Source: Latescibacteria bacterium UBA6620 (GTDB lineage: Bacteria > Latescibacterota > UBA2968). From it: a stretch of 42,781 nt of DNA. Below are positions 25,235-34,447 of this stretch, piece after piece (position 1 is the stretch's first letter; the number at the start of each line of letters is the position of its first letter). The notes beneath the pieces are model-generated. The model worked only from the letters and a program-made list of their open reading frames with translations. It had not been told where the DNA came from and ran no database searches. The translations under genes and the position numbers were made by a program. The DNA lies in assembly GCA_002433075.1 (NCBI GenBank), contig DJHM01000027.1, positions 916 to 43,696 on the forward strand. The letters run 5' to 3'.

Positions 25235-25393
25235 CTACAGGACGATGTAGCGCGATCCCGTCCACTGATTCCCCTGACGAACGATCAGAAGATGATTCCC
25301 TTCGAAACCACGTCGAATCTCTTCAACTTCGCCGACAATCCAATGTGTGTGCTCGTGCGTGAAGCTTACTGTGTCACCGGGCTGGAAGGCCAT
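25235..25393 (-). CDS. Small protein of 52 residues, function unknown
   Basis: ATG 25393 follows a perfect AGGAGG with 6 spacer bases, which makes this short frame credible and decides the start. The sequence starts MAFQPGDTVSFTHEHTHWIV, then GEVEEIRRGFEGN and ends HLLIVRQGNQWTGSRYIVL. PGDxVxF followed by a short beta-rich chain looks like an SH3/Tudor-like barrel such as those of small nucleic-acid- or ribosome-associated proteins, but I do not recognise the family. It is a single gene behind an AT-rich upstream region. Confidence 0.7.
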   Translation of the reverse strand: MAFQPGDTVSFTHEHTHWIVGEVEEIRRGFEGNHLLIVRQGNQWTGSRYIVL

Positions 25394-25782
25394 TTCCAAC
25401 CTCCTGTGGTAACGAGTTGGCTTACACTCCACTTACACCTTGTTCATATGCAAGCTTCGTGCCCGTTTCCACCCAGCCGGGAATATCCCGCACAAGCTAT
25501 TGTTAATGAACTACTAAGATAGTATATCCAATGGGATGCAACGGACCGAGATGGTGGAAGATTTCGACGCAATCTGTCTGAACAGTGAAAAATCGTCCAT
25601 CCCACACCCCGTGGACAACGGTAAGGAATTTGGCCCGATGAAGGCTCAGCGCTGGCGGATCTGAGCAGGCGGGACGGACGCGACCTCGATCCTACCGAGG
25701 CGGAGGGTTGGGACAACGAGCGTCTTCCGAGTCCGCGGTTTCTTCAGAAGCGTCTTCTGCAATTGCCCTGGTCCGACGCAAC
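25394..25782. other. Intergenic region with a possible short coding remnant
   Basis: This region contains the AT-rich upstream DNA of the 52-residue gene. From 25625 to a stop at 25786-25788 on the plus strand there is a stop-free, protein-like frame (DEGSALADLSRRDGRD...) with no start codon, possibly the 3' scrap of a deleted gene. Otherwise I see nothing. Confidence 0.35.
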
Positions 25783-26446
25783 CTAAGCCGCGCCGACGAT
25801 CGTCCGACCCTCCCGTACACCGAAGCAACGGTTCCGTAGATCCAGCGCATCGACCAGTTCCACCAGAAGGTCCCTCTCCTCGAGCCCGATCGTCCATACC
25901 CCCTCCGCGATACGCTCGACGATCGACGTGTCCCTCCTGACCCGTGCCTTCAGGAGCAGCATCCGCAAGACACCCGCCTTGGTCGCGAGTCTTTCATAAC
26001 GCTCAGCGAAGGCATCACCACCGAGAAGAACGCCTCTCGCCTCAAAAAATCTGAGCCGATCCACCATCACTTTCTTGTGTTCCCAGAACACGTGGATCGG
26101 TCGAACGTCGTAACAGTCGGGACGCACAGCCAGGAAGCGGAAGTATCGCTCGAGCCACTCTTACGTCGCCATCCCGTAAAAGCGGGCATCGTGATTCCGA
26201 AGAGCTGCGAACCGTTGCGAGCTGTTCTTCGACCAGAGATAGTCGTTCAAACTGCTCCAGAATCCACTCCGTATCGAGCTCGTGGGAGACCTCGGGAATG
26301 GGCCGCATCAGACAGATGCCCTGCTGGTTGTATTGCCCCCTCAAGTCGGCCGATGCGATCGCACGCTCGACCTCTTCGAATCCCAATTCGTCGATTGTAT
26401 AGTCTCCCGCACGGTCGAATCCGATTGAGGCGACGAACGACTCCCT
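25783..26446 (-). pseudogene. Decayed gene of unknown family
   Basis: Three blocks in two minus-strand frames read as one protein: SFVASIGFDRAGDYTIDEL-GFEEVERAIASADLRGQYNQ through LDTEWILEQFERLSLVEEQLA in one frame; then, after a shift near 26200, LRNHDARFYGMAT, a TAA, and EWLERYFRFLAVRPDCYD...HVFWEHKKVMVDRLRFFEARG to the stop at 25783. No start codon is left at the 5' end, which is closed by a TAA at 26447-26449. The coding character is strong (balanced hydrophobic helices, DIR/ER repeats), so this was a real helical protein of about 220 residues. I do not recognise its family. Confidence 0.65.
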
Positions 26447-26568
26447 TTAGGTGGATTCCCAACTCCGTATTATCCTCCAATCCGGAAACCGGGCTCCCTG
26501 ATCCGGCCGCGTAGTCTGCCCCAAACATCGCGTCGACAACTCCATTCCTTTTCCCTGGAGGCCAGAAC

Positions 26569-28449
26569 GTGTTCGACCGTCGCTACTTCCCACCCGCCAA
26601 TCACGAATTCGTCGTCATCGCCGACACGCACTATATGCTCGAAGTGGGGGACGCCCCTGTAGAATTCGAGTCGCGTCGCAAACAGACCGCCCGGGCAGGG
26701 GCCGCACTCGCGCTCGTGGCGAGTCTGAACATCGAGCACGTCATCCATCTGGGCGACCTGGTCCAGGAGTATCCCGAGACACCCGGGTTCGACCAGGCCT
26801 TGCGGGAGGCCCTCACCCAGATCGCCGATCTCGGTCTGGATCCCCATTTCGTCGCGGGCAACCACGATGTCGGGGACAAGCCGGACCCCACGATGCCGAC
26901 CCACGACGTCGCGCCGGAGGGTCTTGAGAAGTTTCACACGCAGGTCGGGCCGTCCTGGAAACAAGTCGACCTCGGACCGCATCGCTTGCTCGTCGTCAAC
27001 TCCCAGATTCTCAACACCGACCTGCCCGAAGCGACCGACCAGCGCCTCTGGCTGGAGATGCAACTCGCGATGAACGTCGAGGGTCGCACGTTTCTGTTTC
27101 TCCATCTCCCCCCCTACCTGTTCGACGGGACAGAGCAGGGATTCGGCCACTACGACGTCATCGATGAACCCGACCGGAGCTGGTTGCTCGATCTGATTCA
27201 GCGAAGCCAGATCGATACGGTATGCGCCGCCCACGTACACACGGCCTTCACGGACCGGATCGGCGACACCGCCTACAACGTTCTGCCGTCCGCCTGTTTC
27301 ACGCGCCCCGGTTTCAGCCATCTCTTTTCAGCCTCTCCCCCTCCAGAGCAAGGCCGTGACGACACACCAAAGCTCGGATTCTACATCTTCCGACTCATCG
27401 GCGAGCGTACCGACGTTCACACCGTCCGCACACACGCCGCCGAGACAGTCGACGAACGTGCCCGACTGCTGACCCGCACCAGCGCTGCGCTACCCTCCTC
27501 ACCGGTCGGGGTCACGATGCGAGGCGCCGTCTCTCCGGTCGGGCAGGTGCCCATCGCCTACCCGTCCGGCATCGTTCAACCTGTCCGTAACGACTACCCG
27601 CTGCTTGCCTGTCTCGAAATGGGTGTGCGTCACGTGCGTGTCCCCGCGACCGAACTGGACGATCTCCAGCTCCGCCGTATCCAGATTCTGCGCGAGCGCG
27701 GCATCCTCGTCATCGCCTACCACCTGTTCGCCTACCCCTCTGCCGCGACCGAGATGGCGATGCGTTACGGTGACCGTCTCGACGGGCTCGAGGTCCAGTT
27801 CGCTTCCATCCACCTGAACGATTTCTCCCAGCTGAGATCCGACGACCTCCCCCTCACGCTGTGCCCGGTCGCCCCCGGCGTCTCCATCCCCGGTAAGCAG
27901 CATCCGCGAACCCGGATCGGCTACAGCCTGGACGAGGCCAACACACTGTCCCCCGCGGACGTCCGTCATCTGTGTAGGATCGCCACAGGAGACGCACTCC
28001 TCGAATGGCTCGAGGCAAGGCCGATCACCTCCGGGCGCGCAGATCTCGTACTCGACCTTCCCGGCGTGGACGACGATCTAAACGCGCGCCGCGTCGCCGA
28101 GGCTCTCCTGCTCACTGCGACGGTACCGGAGAACCGGCTCTTCATCGATCCGCTGACCGACTTCGACCGCACGATGGACCTCACGCACGGTCTGATCGAC
28201 ACCCGTTGCAATCCACGCCCCGCGATGACGGTCGTCCGAACACTCAACACCATCCTGCACGCCGACGGCGAAACCTGGTCCGTGACGCCCGGGGATCCAA
28301 TGACGATCGAATCCGCCACGCGAAGACTCAGCCTCACATCGTCGGTGCCTCGGGAAGCGTCGACGCTCTACGGCCTGACGAGTAGCAGGGTCACAGAAAC
28401 TGCGCAAGGCCTTGACGATGCCCTCCTCCTCGCCGAGTATTTGAAATAG
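26569..28449 (+). CDS. Calcineurin-like metallophosphoesterase with a C-terminal barrel-like domain
   Basis: A 626-residue protein starting at GTG 26569, chosen because GGAGG lies 7 bases upstream. The N-terminal ~290 residues carry all metallophosphoesterase blocks: ADTHY (D19, H21), IHLGDLV (D63), AGNHDVG (N98, H99), FLHLPPYLF and CAAHVHTAF. These bind two metal ions and cleave phosphodiester or phosphomonoester bonds. Residues ~320-626 form a second region with MGVRHVRVPATELDDLQLRRIQILRERGILVIAYH and LEVQFASIHLNDFSQL, which read like alternating strands and helices of a TIM barrel. I do not recognise this second domain. No signal peptide is present, so it is probably cytosolic. It may be a bifunctional enzyme. 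Confidence 0.85.
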   Translation: MFDRRYFPPANHEFVVIADTHYMLEVGDAPVEFESRRKQTARAGAALALVASLNIEHVIHLGDLVQEYPETPGFDQALREALTQIADLGLDPHFVAGNHDVGDKPDPTMPTHDVAPEGLEKFHTQVGPSWKQVDLGPHRLLVVNSQILNTDLPEATDQRLWLEMQLAMNVEGRTFLFLHLPPYLFDGTEQGFGHYDVIDEPDRSWLLDLIQRSQIDTVCAAHVHTAFTDRIGDTAYNVLPSACFTRPGFSHLFSASPPPEQGRDDTPKLGFYIFRLIGERTDVHTVRTHAAETVDERARLLTRTSAALPSSPVGVTMRGAVSPVGQVPIAYPSGIVQPVRNDYPLLACLEMGVRHVRVPATELDDLQLRRIQILRERGILVIAYHLFAYPSAATEMAMRYGDRLDGLEVQFASIHLNDFSQLRSDDLPLTLCPVAPGVSIPGKQHPRTRIGYSLDEANTLSPADVRHLCRIATGDALLEWLEARPITSGRADLVLDLPGVDDDLNARRVAEALLLTATVPENRLFIDPLTDFDRTMDLTHGLIDTRCNPRPAMTVVRTLNTILHADGETWSVTPGDPMTIESATRRLSLTSSVPREASTLYGLTSSRVTETAQGLDDALLLAEYLK

Positions 28450-28581
28450 CAACGTTCTGCCGCACCAACCTTCTGGGGGTTGACCGGCTCTACATAGAGA
28501 AGTCGCAGTGATCACGATCGCCCCGGAGGTCCCTACATACCCCAAGTTCTGGCTGGGGGAGATAGTTCCTTAACTTCCGCT

Positions 28582-29192
28582 ATGTCTGCTTACGAAAACC
28601 TCGTTATCCGCGCGGCGGCGTCCGACCCCGATGATGCCCGGCTGGCGTTCGACCGCCTCGCGCGGGACTTTGGCGCGACGGTCCACGCCCAGGCGTTGGG
28701 TCACATCGGCGATCACCATCTTGCCGAAGACGCCGCGCAGAACGCGCTTACCGAGGCCTATCTCAAGCTGGACCAGCTCAAGGTGCCCCGCACCTTTCCC
28801 GTCTGGCTCAAACGCATCGTCCGCACGCAGTGCGAGTGAATCCGACGACGCAGGCACCCCTCCCACCGCTCGACACCGCCCTGACGGTCGCCGATCCGTC
28901 CCCCGATCCGCTTGCGGCCACGGAAATCGGAGACCGGATTCTCCACGAAGCCATCGATCGACTGCCCGACCACGAACGCGAAACCGTCCGGGTGTTTTAT
29001 TTCGACGATCTGTCCCAGGAGCAGGTCGCTCGACAGCTCTATATCCCGGCCAAAACCTTCAAGAGTCGCCTCTTCTCCGCTCGCCGCCACCTGCAGCCCA
29101 CCCTCGTCCGTCGTCTGGCGGAACGCAAAGCCGCCACCTTCTATGCCTTCCCCGCCTCCGCACCTCCCAACACCGTCGCCCAAGCCGCTTAA
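28582..29192 (+). pseudogene. ECF-type sigma factor split by a frameshift between regions 2 and 4
   Basis: ATG 28582 opens an 85-codon frame with sigma region 2 (ALGHIGDHHLAEDAAQNALTEAYLKLDQL and FPVWLKRIVRTQCE), ending at TGA 28837. From GTG 28830, overlapping by ten bases in another frame, comes region 4: LPDHERETVRVFYFDDLSQEQVARQLYIPAKTFKSRLFSARR, ending at 29192. In intact relatives both lie on one chain joined by a short linker, so one base is gained or two are lost near 28835. The lesion may be a true frameshift, a sequencing error or, less likely, a two-polypeptide sigma factor. An intact product would direct RNA polymerase to stress or surface genes. A terminator follows at 29252. Confidence 0.8.
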
Positions 29193-29251
29193 AAATCACA
29201 TAACACACCGTAATTAAATTACTAATACGGAAATTAGGAGTTCCCCAATGA

Positions 29252-29273
29252 AAAGTGGCCTCGGGGCCACTTT
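29252..29273 (+). terminator. Rho-independent terminator after the sigma factor gene
   Basis: AAAGTGGCC (29252-29260), loop TCGG, GGCCACTTT (29265-29273) form a 9-bp perfect stem ending in TTTCATC, 60 bases past the stop at 29192. Confidence 0.75.
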
Positions 29274-29358
29274 CATCTCCCGCACGCAATCCCTTTTCCC
29301 TCCCTCTCGTCCACCTATATAATGTGCCGGTCCGACCCACTTGACCCAGTTAGGCCGA

Positions 29359-31305
29359 ATGACACAAAGTCTACCCGATACCCCGTTTGTACAGAAGCGG
29401 TCCCGCTCCTGGACCCTCCCCGGAGGACGTCATCCAAACGACATCCGCAGCCTCGCACGGGACGTCTACGGCACCGTCGTCCTTGGCACTGCGGATGGTC
29501 TGTTTCGGTTCAGGGACGGACGGTTCGAGATCGACCGGGACATCCCCTGCCCGGACGTCAAGCGCCTGAGCGTGAGGGAGAATACTCTCGTCGCCTGCAC
29601 CGGGCTCACCCTGAGCGAGCGATCCGGGGACAGCGCCTGGCGAAATCTCCTCCAGGAGACCTGGGATGACGGCGCCGTCATCGACACACTCCCGGGGTCC
29701 CCACCATCTGTCATCCTGAGCGAAGCCGGTATCGGCACGATCGAGGACAGCGTTGTCAGACCCCGACCAGATATGTATCCGCCAGATGCCAAAGCGTTCC
29801 GGTTCGCCGCCCGTCAGGACGAAGTCTGGGTCGGTGGAACGGACGGCGTGCGAATCATCCAGGCGGATGGAACATCGACCGATCTCCTCCGCGGTCACAG
29901 GATCCGCGATATCGTCTTCACGGAAGAAGACCACGCCCTGGTCGCGTCGGCTGAGGGGCTCTATCGGATCTCCGCTTCTGGTGACGAGGAGATGTTCGAG
30001 ACGCCCGTCACAGACTTCCACGCCCTCGCTACGGGTGACGGATGGATCTGGGCAGGCTCCTCGCTGGGTCTCTGCGGATGGGACGGTGATCGCTGGCACT
30101 ATCTGGCCGGGCCTCGCTGGCTCCCGTCCGATGACGTGCGAGCGATTCTGGTTGTCGACAACTGCGTCTACGTCGGCACGGGCGATCTGTCTACCAGCCG
30201 CCCTGCTCCCTCCGACAACGACGGCCAGTGGACGGCTCTCTATCTCGTCGCGCAATCCTATCGCTACGCGGTGACGGAAGAACCCGAGGCTCGCGCCTGC
30301 GCCGAACAAGCCTTCGACGCCATCGCCTGGCTCGAGGCCGTGACAACCGTGGGCGGTTTCCCCACCAAGGCCATCGTTGAGAGTGAGGAGGACAAGGGCT
30401 CGGACCCCGTGGCCTGGTATCCCACCGCAGACGGCCGATGGCTGTGGAAGGGCGATTGCAGCTCAGATGAAATCGACGGCCATTTCTACGGATACTCGAT
30501 TTACTACGACCTAGCCGCCACCGACGAAAAGCGCGCCGAAATCCTGTCCCTTGTCGATCGCGTTATGGGTCACATTCTGGACATTGGGTACCTCCTCATC
30601 TGCGCGGACGGGAAACGCACACGCTGGGGCGTATGGGCTCCCGACTACCTCAACGGCCCCTGGCGAGCTCAGCGAGGCCTGAATTCGCTCGAGATCCTGT
30701 CCGCCCTCCGATCCGCGGAGCACATCACCTCGAACAGCCGCTACGGTGACGCCTACACCGACCTCGTCGAAAACCACGGCTATGCCGAGAACGCCCGACG
30801 CACGAAGATCACCACCCCCGGACACGTCAATCACTCCGACGACGAGCTTGCCTTCATCTCCTGCTACCCGCTCCTGAAGTACGAGACCGATACGGGTCTA
30901 CGCGACATCTACCTGGAAAGCCTTCATCAGGCGTGGGAAATCGAGCGGCCCGAGCGAAATCCGTGGTGGAACTTCATCTACAGTGCAATCGTCGGGACGC
31001 CGACCGACATCGATAAGGCCATAAGGACCCTCCGCGAGATCCCCTGCGATCTGCTCAACTGGCCGGTTCGAAACAGCCATCGCCGTGACGTCACCATCGA
31101 TGCTTATCGTGGTCGCAAGGGTGAGGTCCAGTCGACACACGTCCTGCCCTACGACGAGTTACCAATGTCGAAATGTAACGGCAATCCCTACAGTCTGGAT
31201 TCGAGGACGAACGGAGCGAGTGAGGACGACGGGACCTACTATATCCTGCCTTACTGGATGGGGAGGTATTACGGATACATTGGAATGCAGAATGAAAAGT
31301 CGTAA
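29359..31305 (+). CDS. Beta-propeller sensor-like region fused to an alpha-helical hydrolase-like domain
   Basis: About 648 residues from ATG 29359 (TTAGG just upstream; a TTG at 29341 is possible). The N-terminal ~290 residues have repeating propeller blades of the two-component regulator type: DVYGTVVLGTADGLFRF, DEVWVGGTDGVRII, DHALVASAEGLYRI, GWIWAGSSLGLCGW, NCVYVGTG. Directly after VGTG the sequence jumps to DLSTSRPAPSDNDGQW and an (alpha/alpha)-barrel-like catalytic region: AVTEEPEARACAEQAF, PVAWYPTADGRWLWKGDCSSDEIDGHFY, TRWGVWAPDYLN and GHVNHSDDELAF. Acidic and aromatic residues suggest a carbohydrate-active enzyme. No signal peptide is visible. The abrupt join may reflect an internal in-frame deletion of a linker. 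Confidence 0.75.
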   Translation: MTQSLPDTPFVQKRSRSWTLPGGRHPNDIRSLARDVYGTVVLGTADGLFRFRDGRFEIDRDIPCPDVKRLSVRENTLVACTGLTLSERSGDSAWRNLLQETWDDGAVIDTLPGSPPSVILSEAGIGTIEDSVVRPRPDMYPPDAKAFRFAARQDEVWVGGTDGVRIIQADGTSTDLLRGHRIRDIVFTEEDHALVASAEGLYRISASGDEEMFETPVTDFHALATGDGWIWAGSSLGLCGWDGDRWHYLAGPRWLPSDDVRAILVVDNCVYVGTGDLSTSRPAPSDNDGQWTALYLVAQSYRYAVTEEPEARACAEQAFDAIAWLEAVTTVGGFPTKAIVESEEDKGSDPVAWYPTADGRWLWKGDCSSDEIDGHFYGYSIYYDLAATDEKRAEILSLVDRVMGHILDIGYLLICADGKRTRWGVWAPDYLNGPWRAQRGLNSLEILSALRSAEHITSNSRYGDAYTDLVENHGYAENARRTKITTPGHVNHSDDELAFISCYPLLKYETDTGLRDIYLESLHQAWEIERPERNPWWNFIYSAIVGTPTDIDKAIRTLREIPCDLLNWPVRNSHRRDVTIDAYRGRKGEVQSTHVLPYDELPMSKCNGNPYSLDSRTNGASEDDGTYYILPYWMGRYYGYIGMQNEKS

Positions 31306-31333
31306 GTGCAAAATGGACGGACGCGATGACCCT

Positions 31334-31780
31334 TCACACCCGTTTCCAAACGGTCTGACGCAGCACGATCAACAACGCGGCCAGGGTGAGCGATCCCACG
31401 ACGATCCACACGGGCGTTCTCGCGGACTCCGCGAGGCCCGGTGTCGTCCTCATGATCAGACTACAGAGGGCGATCGCGAGAAACTGCAACGTGCTGACTG
31501 TCGTAAACCGGAGGACGAGCCGCCCGGATTCTGCCCCTTTTCGATAGGCGGCTTCAGACAGAATGATGATGGCTAGGCCACCTACGCCGAACAGGAAGAA
31601 GATGACCTTGTCCAGCAGCGCAGCAAGTTGCGGAGTTCCACCCGCGATCGCGATTGCGGCAAGGCCGACTTCGCGAAACAGCACGAGGTTGAGGAATCCC
31701 ACCCCCATCGTCACGACCCAGCAAGTCACCACGACCAGCTTCATCGTACGGGAGACTTCCGTCTGAGTTTTCTCAACCAC
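31334..31780 (-). CDS. Four-helix membrane protein, function unknown
   Basis: A 148-residue protein with four predicted transmembrane segments (KLVVVTCWVVTMGVGFLNLVLF, LLDKVIFFLFGVGGLAIIILS, TVSTLQFLAIALCSLIM, PVWIVVGSLTLAALLIVL; the first two are abbreviated at membrane boundaries). The start is GTG 31780 with AGGGG 8 bases upstream; an ATG twelve codons later is possible. It is divergent from the secreted metallophosphoesterase gene with only 14 bases between start codons, so both ribosome sites share the same DNA. I do not recognise the family. Confidence 0.7.
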   Translation of the reverse strand: MVEKTQTEVSRTMKLVVVTCWVVTMGVGFLNLVLFREVGLAAIAIAGGTPQLAALLDKVIFFLFGVGGLAIIILSEAAYRKGAESGRLVLRFTTVSTLQFLAIALCSLIMRTTPGLAESARTPVWIVVGSLTLAALLIVLRQTVWKRV

Positions 31781-31794
31781 TTGGGAGACCCCTG

Positions 31795-32991
31795 GTGATC
31801 ACGCGTTTCCTGTCCCTCATCGCCCTTCTCACTTGCCTTGTCTCTGACACGGCCGGAATCGATCGTCCACGACCACCGAGACACGAGTTTTCGTTCGTCG
31901 TCCTGGGAGATAGTCAGTTCGAGGGTCCCAACGCCTACAACCGCTTGATCGACGAAGTGGTCCGGCTCTTCCCGTCCTTCGTCATCCAGGTCGGCGATAT
32001 GATTCAATTCCCCGCCGACTCGACGGTCGTCCGTGCTAAATGGAAACGCTTCAAAGCCCAGATCGCTCCCCTCGGAGAGATTCCTTTTTATCCTGTCCCG
32101 GGGAACCACGACGTCCTCGATTCATCGCGTGCTCCCGGCGGCGAACCCGTCTACCGCGAAGTCTGGGGAGAAACGTACTACTCTTTCGACTACCGGAACG
32201 CCCACTTCGTCGTCCTGAACACCGACGAAGGTGTAACGAGCGAGATCGTCGGCAAACAGTGGACGTGGCTGGTGAAGGACCTGCGAGAGGCCGCCGGAAA
32301 GGACCATATCTTCGTTTTCTTCCATCGGCCGATTTACTCACTCGCCAACGAGGAGGCGCTCCACGCTATTTTCGTCAAGCACAAGGTAAGCGCAGTTTTC
32401 TACGGTCACCACCATCACCTGAATTTCCACGAGCGCGACGGCATCACCTATCTGATGACCACCTCGTCAACCGAAGCTCGGAACCCCTACGGCGAACGAT
32501 CGGGCGTGTTCCATCATCAATTGCTCGTCACGGTCCGGAATGACGAAGCGAGCATCGCCGTCATCAGGGCCAACAGCGTCCTGCCACCTGACATCGTGTC
32601 GGTCGAAGACAACAGCGACCTGCACAACCTCCATCGAAAATTCTTTACCCGCATGGAAAGCCGTTTCAGCGATCTGCCGAGAGACGGGAATCGGTACACC
32701 GTCACTCTTTCGGTGAACAATCCATCGGGGCAGGACCTCGTCGCCTTCTTCGAATGGGAACTTCCCAACAATCGGTGGGCCGTCGAGCACAGTCGCGGAG
32801 TGCGCGTGGAACTCCCCGCCAGCACCCGGGACCTTTCCGTCACCTTCACCCTCACGAGAAAGTATCCTTCGGCGCCCGAGGCCTATCCCAGCTGCATCGC
32901 CAGAGCCCATTACCTCACCCACGACGGAGACGTGGTGGAAACAAAGCACCGATTCACGATCCTGGGTCCTGCAACGGAAGAGAACCCGTGA
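31795..32991 (+). CDS. Secreted calcineurin-like metallophosphoesterase
   Basis: A 398-residue protein from GTG 31795 (GGGAG 7 bases upstream). The signal peptide is MITRFLSLIALLTCLVSDTAG. Metallophosphoesterase blocks follow: VVLGDSQ (D39; the usual DxH is DxQ), IQVGDMI (D68), PVPGNHDV (N104, H105), FFHRPIYS and FYGHHHHLNF. Residues ~290-398 form a beta-rich C-terminal domain (VTLSVNNPSGQDLVAFFEWELP...) like a purple-phosphatase accessory or Ig-like module. It should act in the periplasm or outside the cell on phosphoesters, probably for phosphate scavenging. Its stop overlaps the GTG start of trmJ (GTGA), so the two are translationally coupled, an unusual pairing. Confidence 0.88.
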   Translation: MITRFLSLIALLTCLVSDTAGIDRPRPPRHEFSFVVLGDSQFEGPNAYNRLIDEVVRLFPSFVIQVGDMIQFPADSTVVRAKWKRFKAQIAPLGEIPFYPVPGNHDVLDSSRAPGGEPVYREVWGETYYSFDYRNAHFVVLNTDEGVTSEIVGKQWTWLVKDLREAAGKDHIFVFFHRPIYSLANEEALHAIFVKHKVSAVFYGHHHHLNFHERDGITYLMTTSSTEARNPYGERSGVFHHQLLVTVRNDEASIAVIRANSVLPPDIVSVEDNSDLHNLHRKFFTRMESRFSDLPRDGNRYTVTLSVNNPSGQDLVAFFEWELPNNRWAVEHSRGVRVELPASTRDLSVTFTLTRKYPSAPEAYPSCIARAHYLTHDGDVVETKHRFTILGPATEENP

Positions 32992-33812
32992 CGACGTCCC
33001 CTCCCTCCCTGTCGCATATCCGTGTCGTGCTGGTCGAGCCCGCACAGGCGGGCAACATCGGCTCGGTCGCCAGAGCGATGAAGAACGCCGGTCTAACTCG
33101 GTTGTACCTCGTCAGGCCCGTGGACCATACGACCGGTGACGCCCGAAAAATGGCCCACGGATCGGGCGACATCCTCTATGGGGCCACGGTGACCGATACG
33201 CTCGATGAGGCGCTCGAGGGCACGATCCTGACAGTGGGAACCTCCGCCAGGGCGCGTAAGGATTTCGATGTGCTCTACGGCCCGTCCGAAGTCGCGACAC
33301 GCCTGGTCTCCCTACCCGCTGACTGTGAAGGAGCGCTGGTCTTCGGTCGTGAAAAGACCGGGCTGACGAACGATGAACTGGAAAAATGCCAGCTCCTCTG
33401 CCGGATTCCGTCCGCACATAGCTACCCCTCACTGAACCTGTCGCAAGCCGTCCTGATTATGGGCTACGAGCTCTATCGCACGGCCGCCAACCCCGACGAA
33501 CGACCCGACCTGGAGATCGCGCCCTACGAACAGATCGAGGCGATGTACGCACACGTCGCGGGGGGGCTCGATATGCTCGGGTTCAGCTCGCATCATCGTC
33601 CCGAGACGTTTATGCGGTCGATTCGGAGGCTATTCGGACGGATACAGCTCGAGAAGCGGGACGTCTCGACCCTCCACCGGATTTTCCGCCACATCGACCG
33701 GTTCGTCGTCAGACACAACATCCAGGTCGAACCCGACGGCCCGATGTCCCGGGCCAATCGCGCCACGGACGTCTCGGAAAGCGAAACGGAGAAGACCGAC
33801 GAGCCTGAATGA
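32988..33812 (+). CDS. trmJ: tRNA (cytidine/uridine-2'-O-)-methyltransferase TrmJ-like (SPOUT)
   Basis: A 274-residue SPOUT methyltransferase starting at GTG 32988, overlapping the previous stop by GTGA. The knot-forming motifs are present: VVLVEPAQAGNIGSVARAMKNAG (motif 1 with N and R), then LVFGREKTGLTNDEL (motif 2) and SYPSLNLSQAVLIMGYEL (motif 3). This matches TrmJ/LasT, which methylates the ribose at position 32 of tRNAs using S-adenosylmethionine. The C-terminal ~100 residues (helical dimerisation extension, RSIRRLFGRIQLEKRDVSTLHRI) fit full-length TrmJ. Its stop overlaps the start of the next gene (ATGA). Confidence 0.9.
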   Translation: MTTSPPSLSHIRVVLVEPAQAGNIGSVARAMKNAGLTRLYLVRPVDHTTGDARKMAHGSGDILYGATVTDTLDEALEGTILTVGTSARARKDFDVLYGPSEVATRLVSLPADCEGALVFGREKTGLTNDELEKCQLLCRIPSAHSYPSLNLSQAVLIMGYELYRTAANPDERPDLEIAPYEQIEAMYAHVAGGLDMLGFSSHHRPETFMRSIRRLFGRIQLEKRDVSTLHRIFRHIDRFVVRHNIQVEPDGPMSRANRATDVSESETEKTDEPE

Positions 33813-34394
33813 GCGACATCGCCATCTACCTCGGATATCTGGTCCTCTACGCCATCCTGCACAGCCTCCTGGCGACAGAGGCCGTCAAGCAGACCGCATC
33901 GCGACGCCTCGGTCGTGCCTATGCAGGCTACCGGTTCGTCTACGTCGTCCTCAGTGTTGGCCTGCTCCTTCCGCTCCTCTGGTTGCCCGAACCTGAAGGC
34001 ATCGGCTACACCGTCGAGGGACTTCCGCCCTGGGGCTCAGAACGATCCAGGGTACAGCGATCGTCGGGTTCATCTGGACCCCGACAACGGCAGGTTTCTG
34101 GGTCTGACGCAACTCCGCACGGATCGTAATTCCAACGAGAACGACGTTCCTTTCTCCACCGCCGGGCCCTTCAGATGGTGCCGTCACCCGCTTTACTTCT
34201 TTACTTCGCTCCTGCTCCTCGCGAACCCATCAGTAAGCACTGCCTACGCCGTTTTCTCGCTGTGGGCGGTCGCCTACTTCTACCTAGGCAGCTTCCTGGA
34301 GGAGCGCCGTTTGCGAACCGAGTTTGGAGACGCCTACGCGAGATACCAGGAGACGACACCCCGGCTCCTGCCTCGGCCGCCCCGCAACGAATAA
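33809..34394 (+). pseudogene. Isoprenylcysteine-methyltransferase/NnrU-like membrane protein, frameshifted
   Basis: ATG 33809 overlaps the trmJ stop. The first two membrane segments (IAIYLGYLVLYAILHSLLATEAVKQ, FVYVVLSVGLLLPLLWLP) lie in frame 2. After EGLPPWG the expected continuation RTIQGTAIVGFIWT is in a second frame, and RFLGLTQLRTDRN...FSTAGPFRWCRHPLYFFTSLL plus the last helix and RTEFGDAYARYQETTPRLLP lie in a third. Two shifts occur between about 34030 and 34090. The family signature GPFRWCRHPLYF (the R-H-P segment of ICMT/PEMT enzymes) is intact. Intact relatives methylate isoprenylated or lipid-like substrates in the membrane. Either a pseudogene or a pair of sequencing indels. Confidence 0.82.
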
Positions 34395-34421
34395 AGCCGG
34401 CCCCGCAATCGGGACCGGCTT
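34394..34421. terminator. Bidirectional terminator
   Basis: AAGCCGG (34394-34400) pairs with CCGGCTT (34415-34421), with further CCCG/CGGG pairing in the loop. It separates the plus-strand ICMT-like gene from the minus-strand ferredoxin gene. Confidence 0.75.
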
Positions 34422-34447
34422 CTCACTCTTCGTACTTGGAGATTCTG

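Noticed and set aside
29249..29323. A 24-codon frame starting with an AGGAG-preceded ATG downstream of the sigma factor
   Set aside because: Its first codons are the terminator hairpin itself and the rest is proline/serine-rich without family-like composition; a chance ribosome site is more likely.
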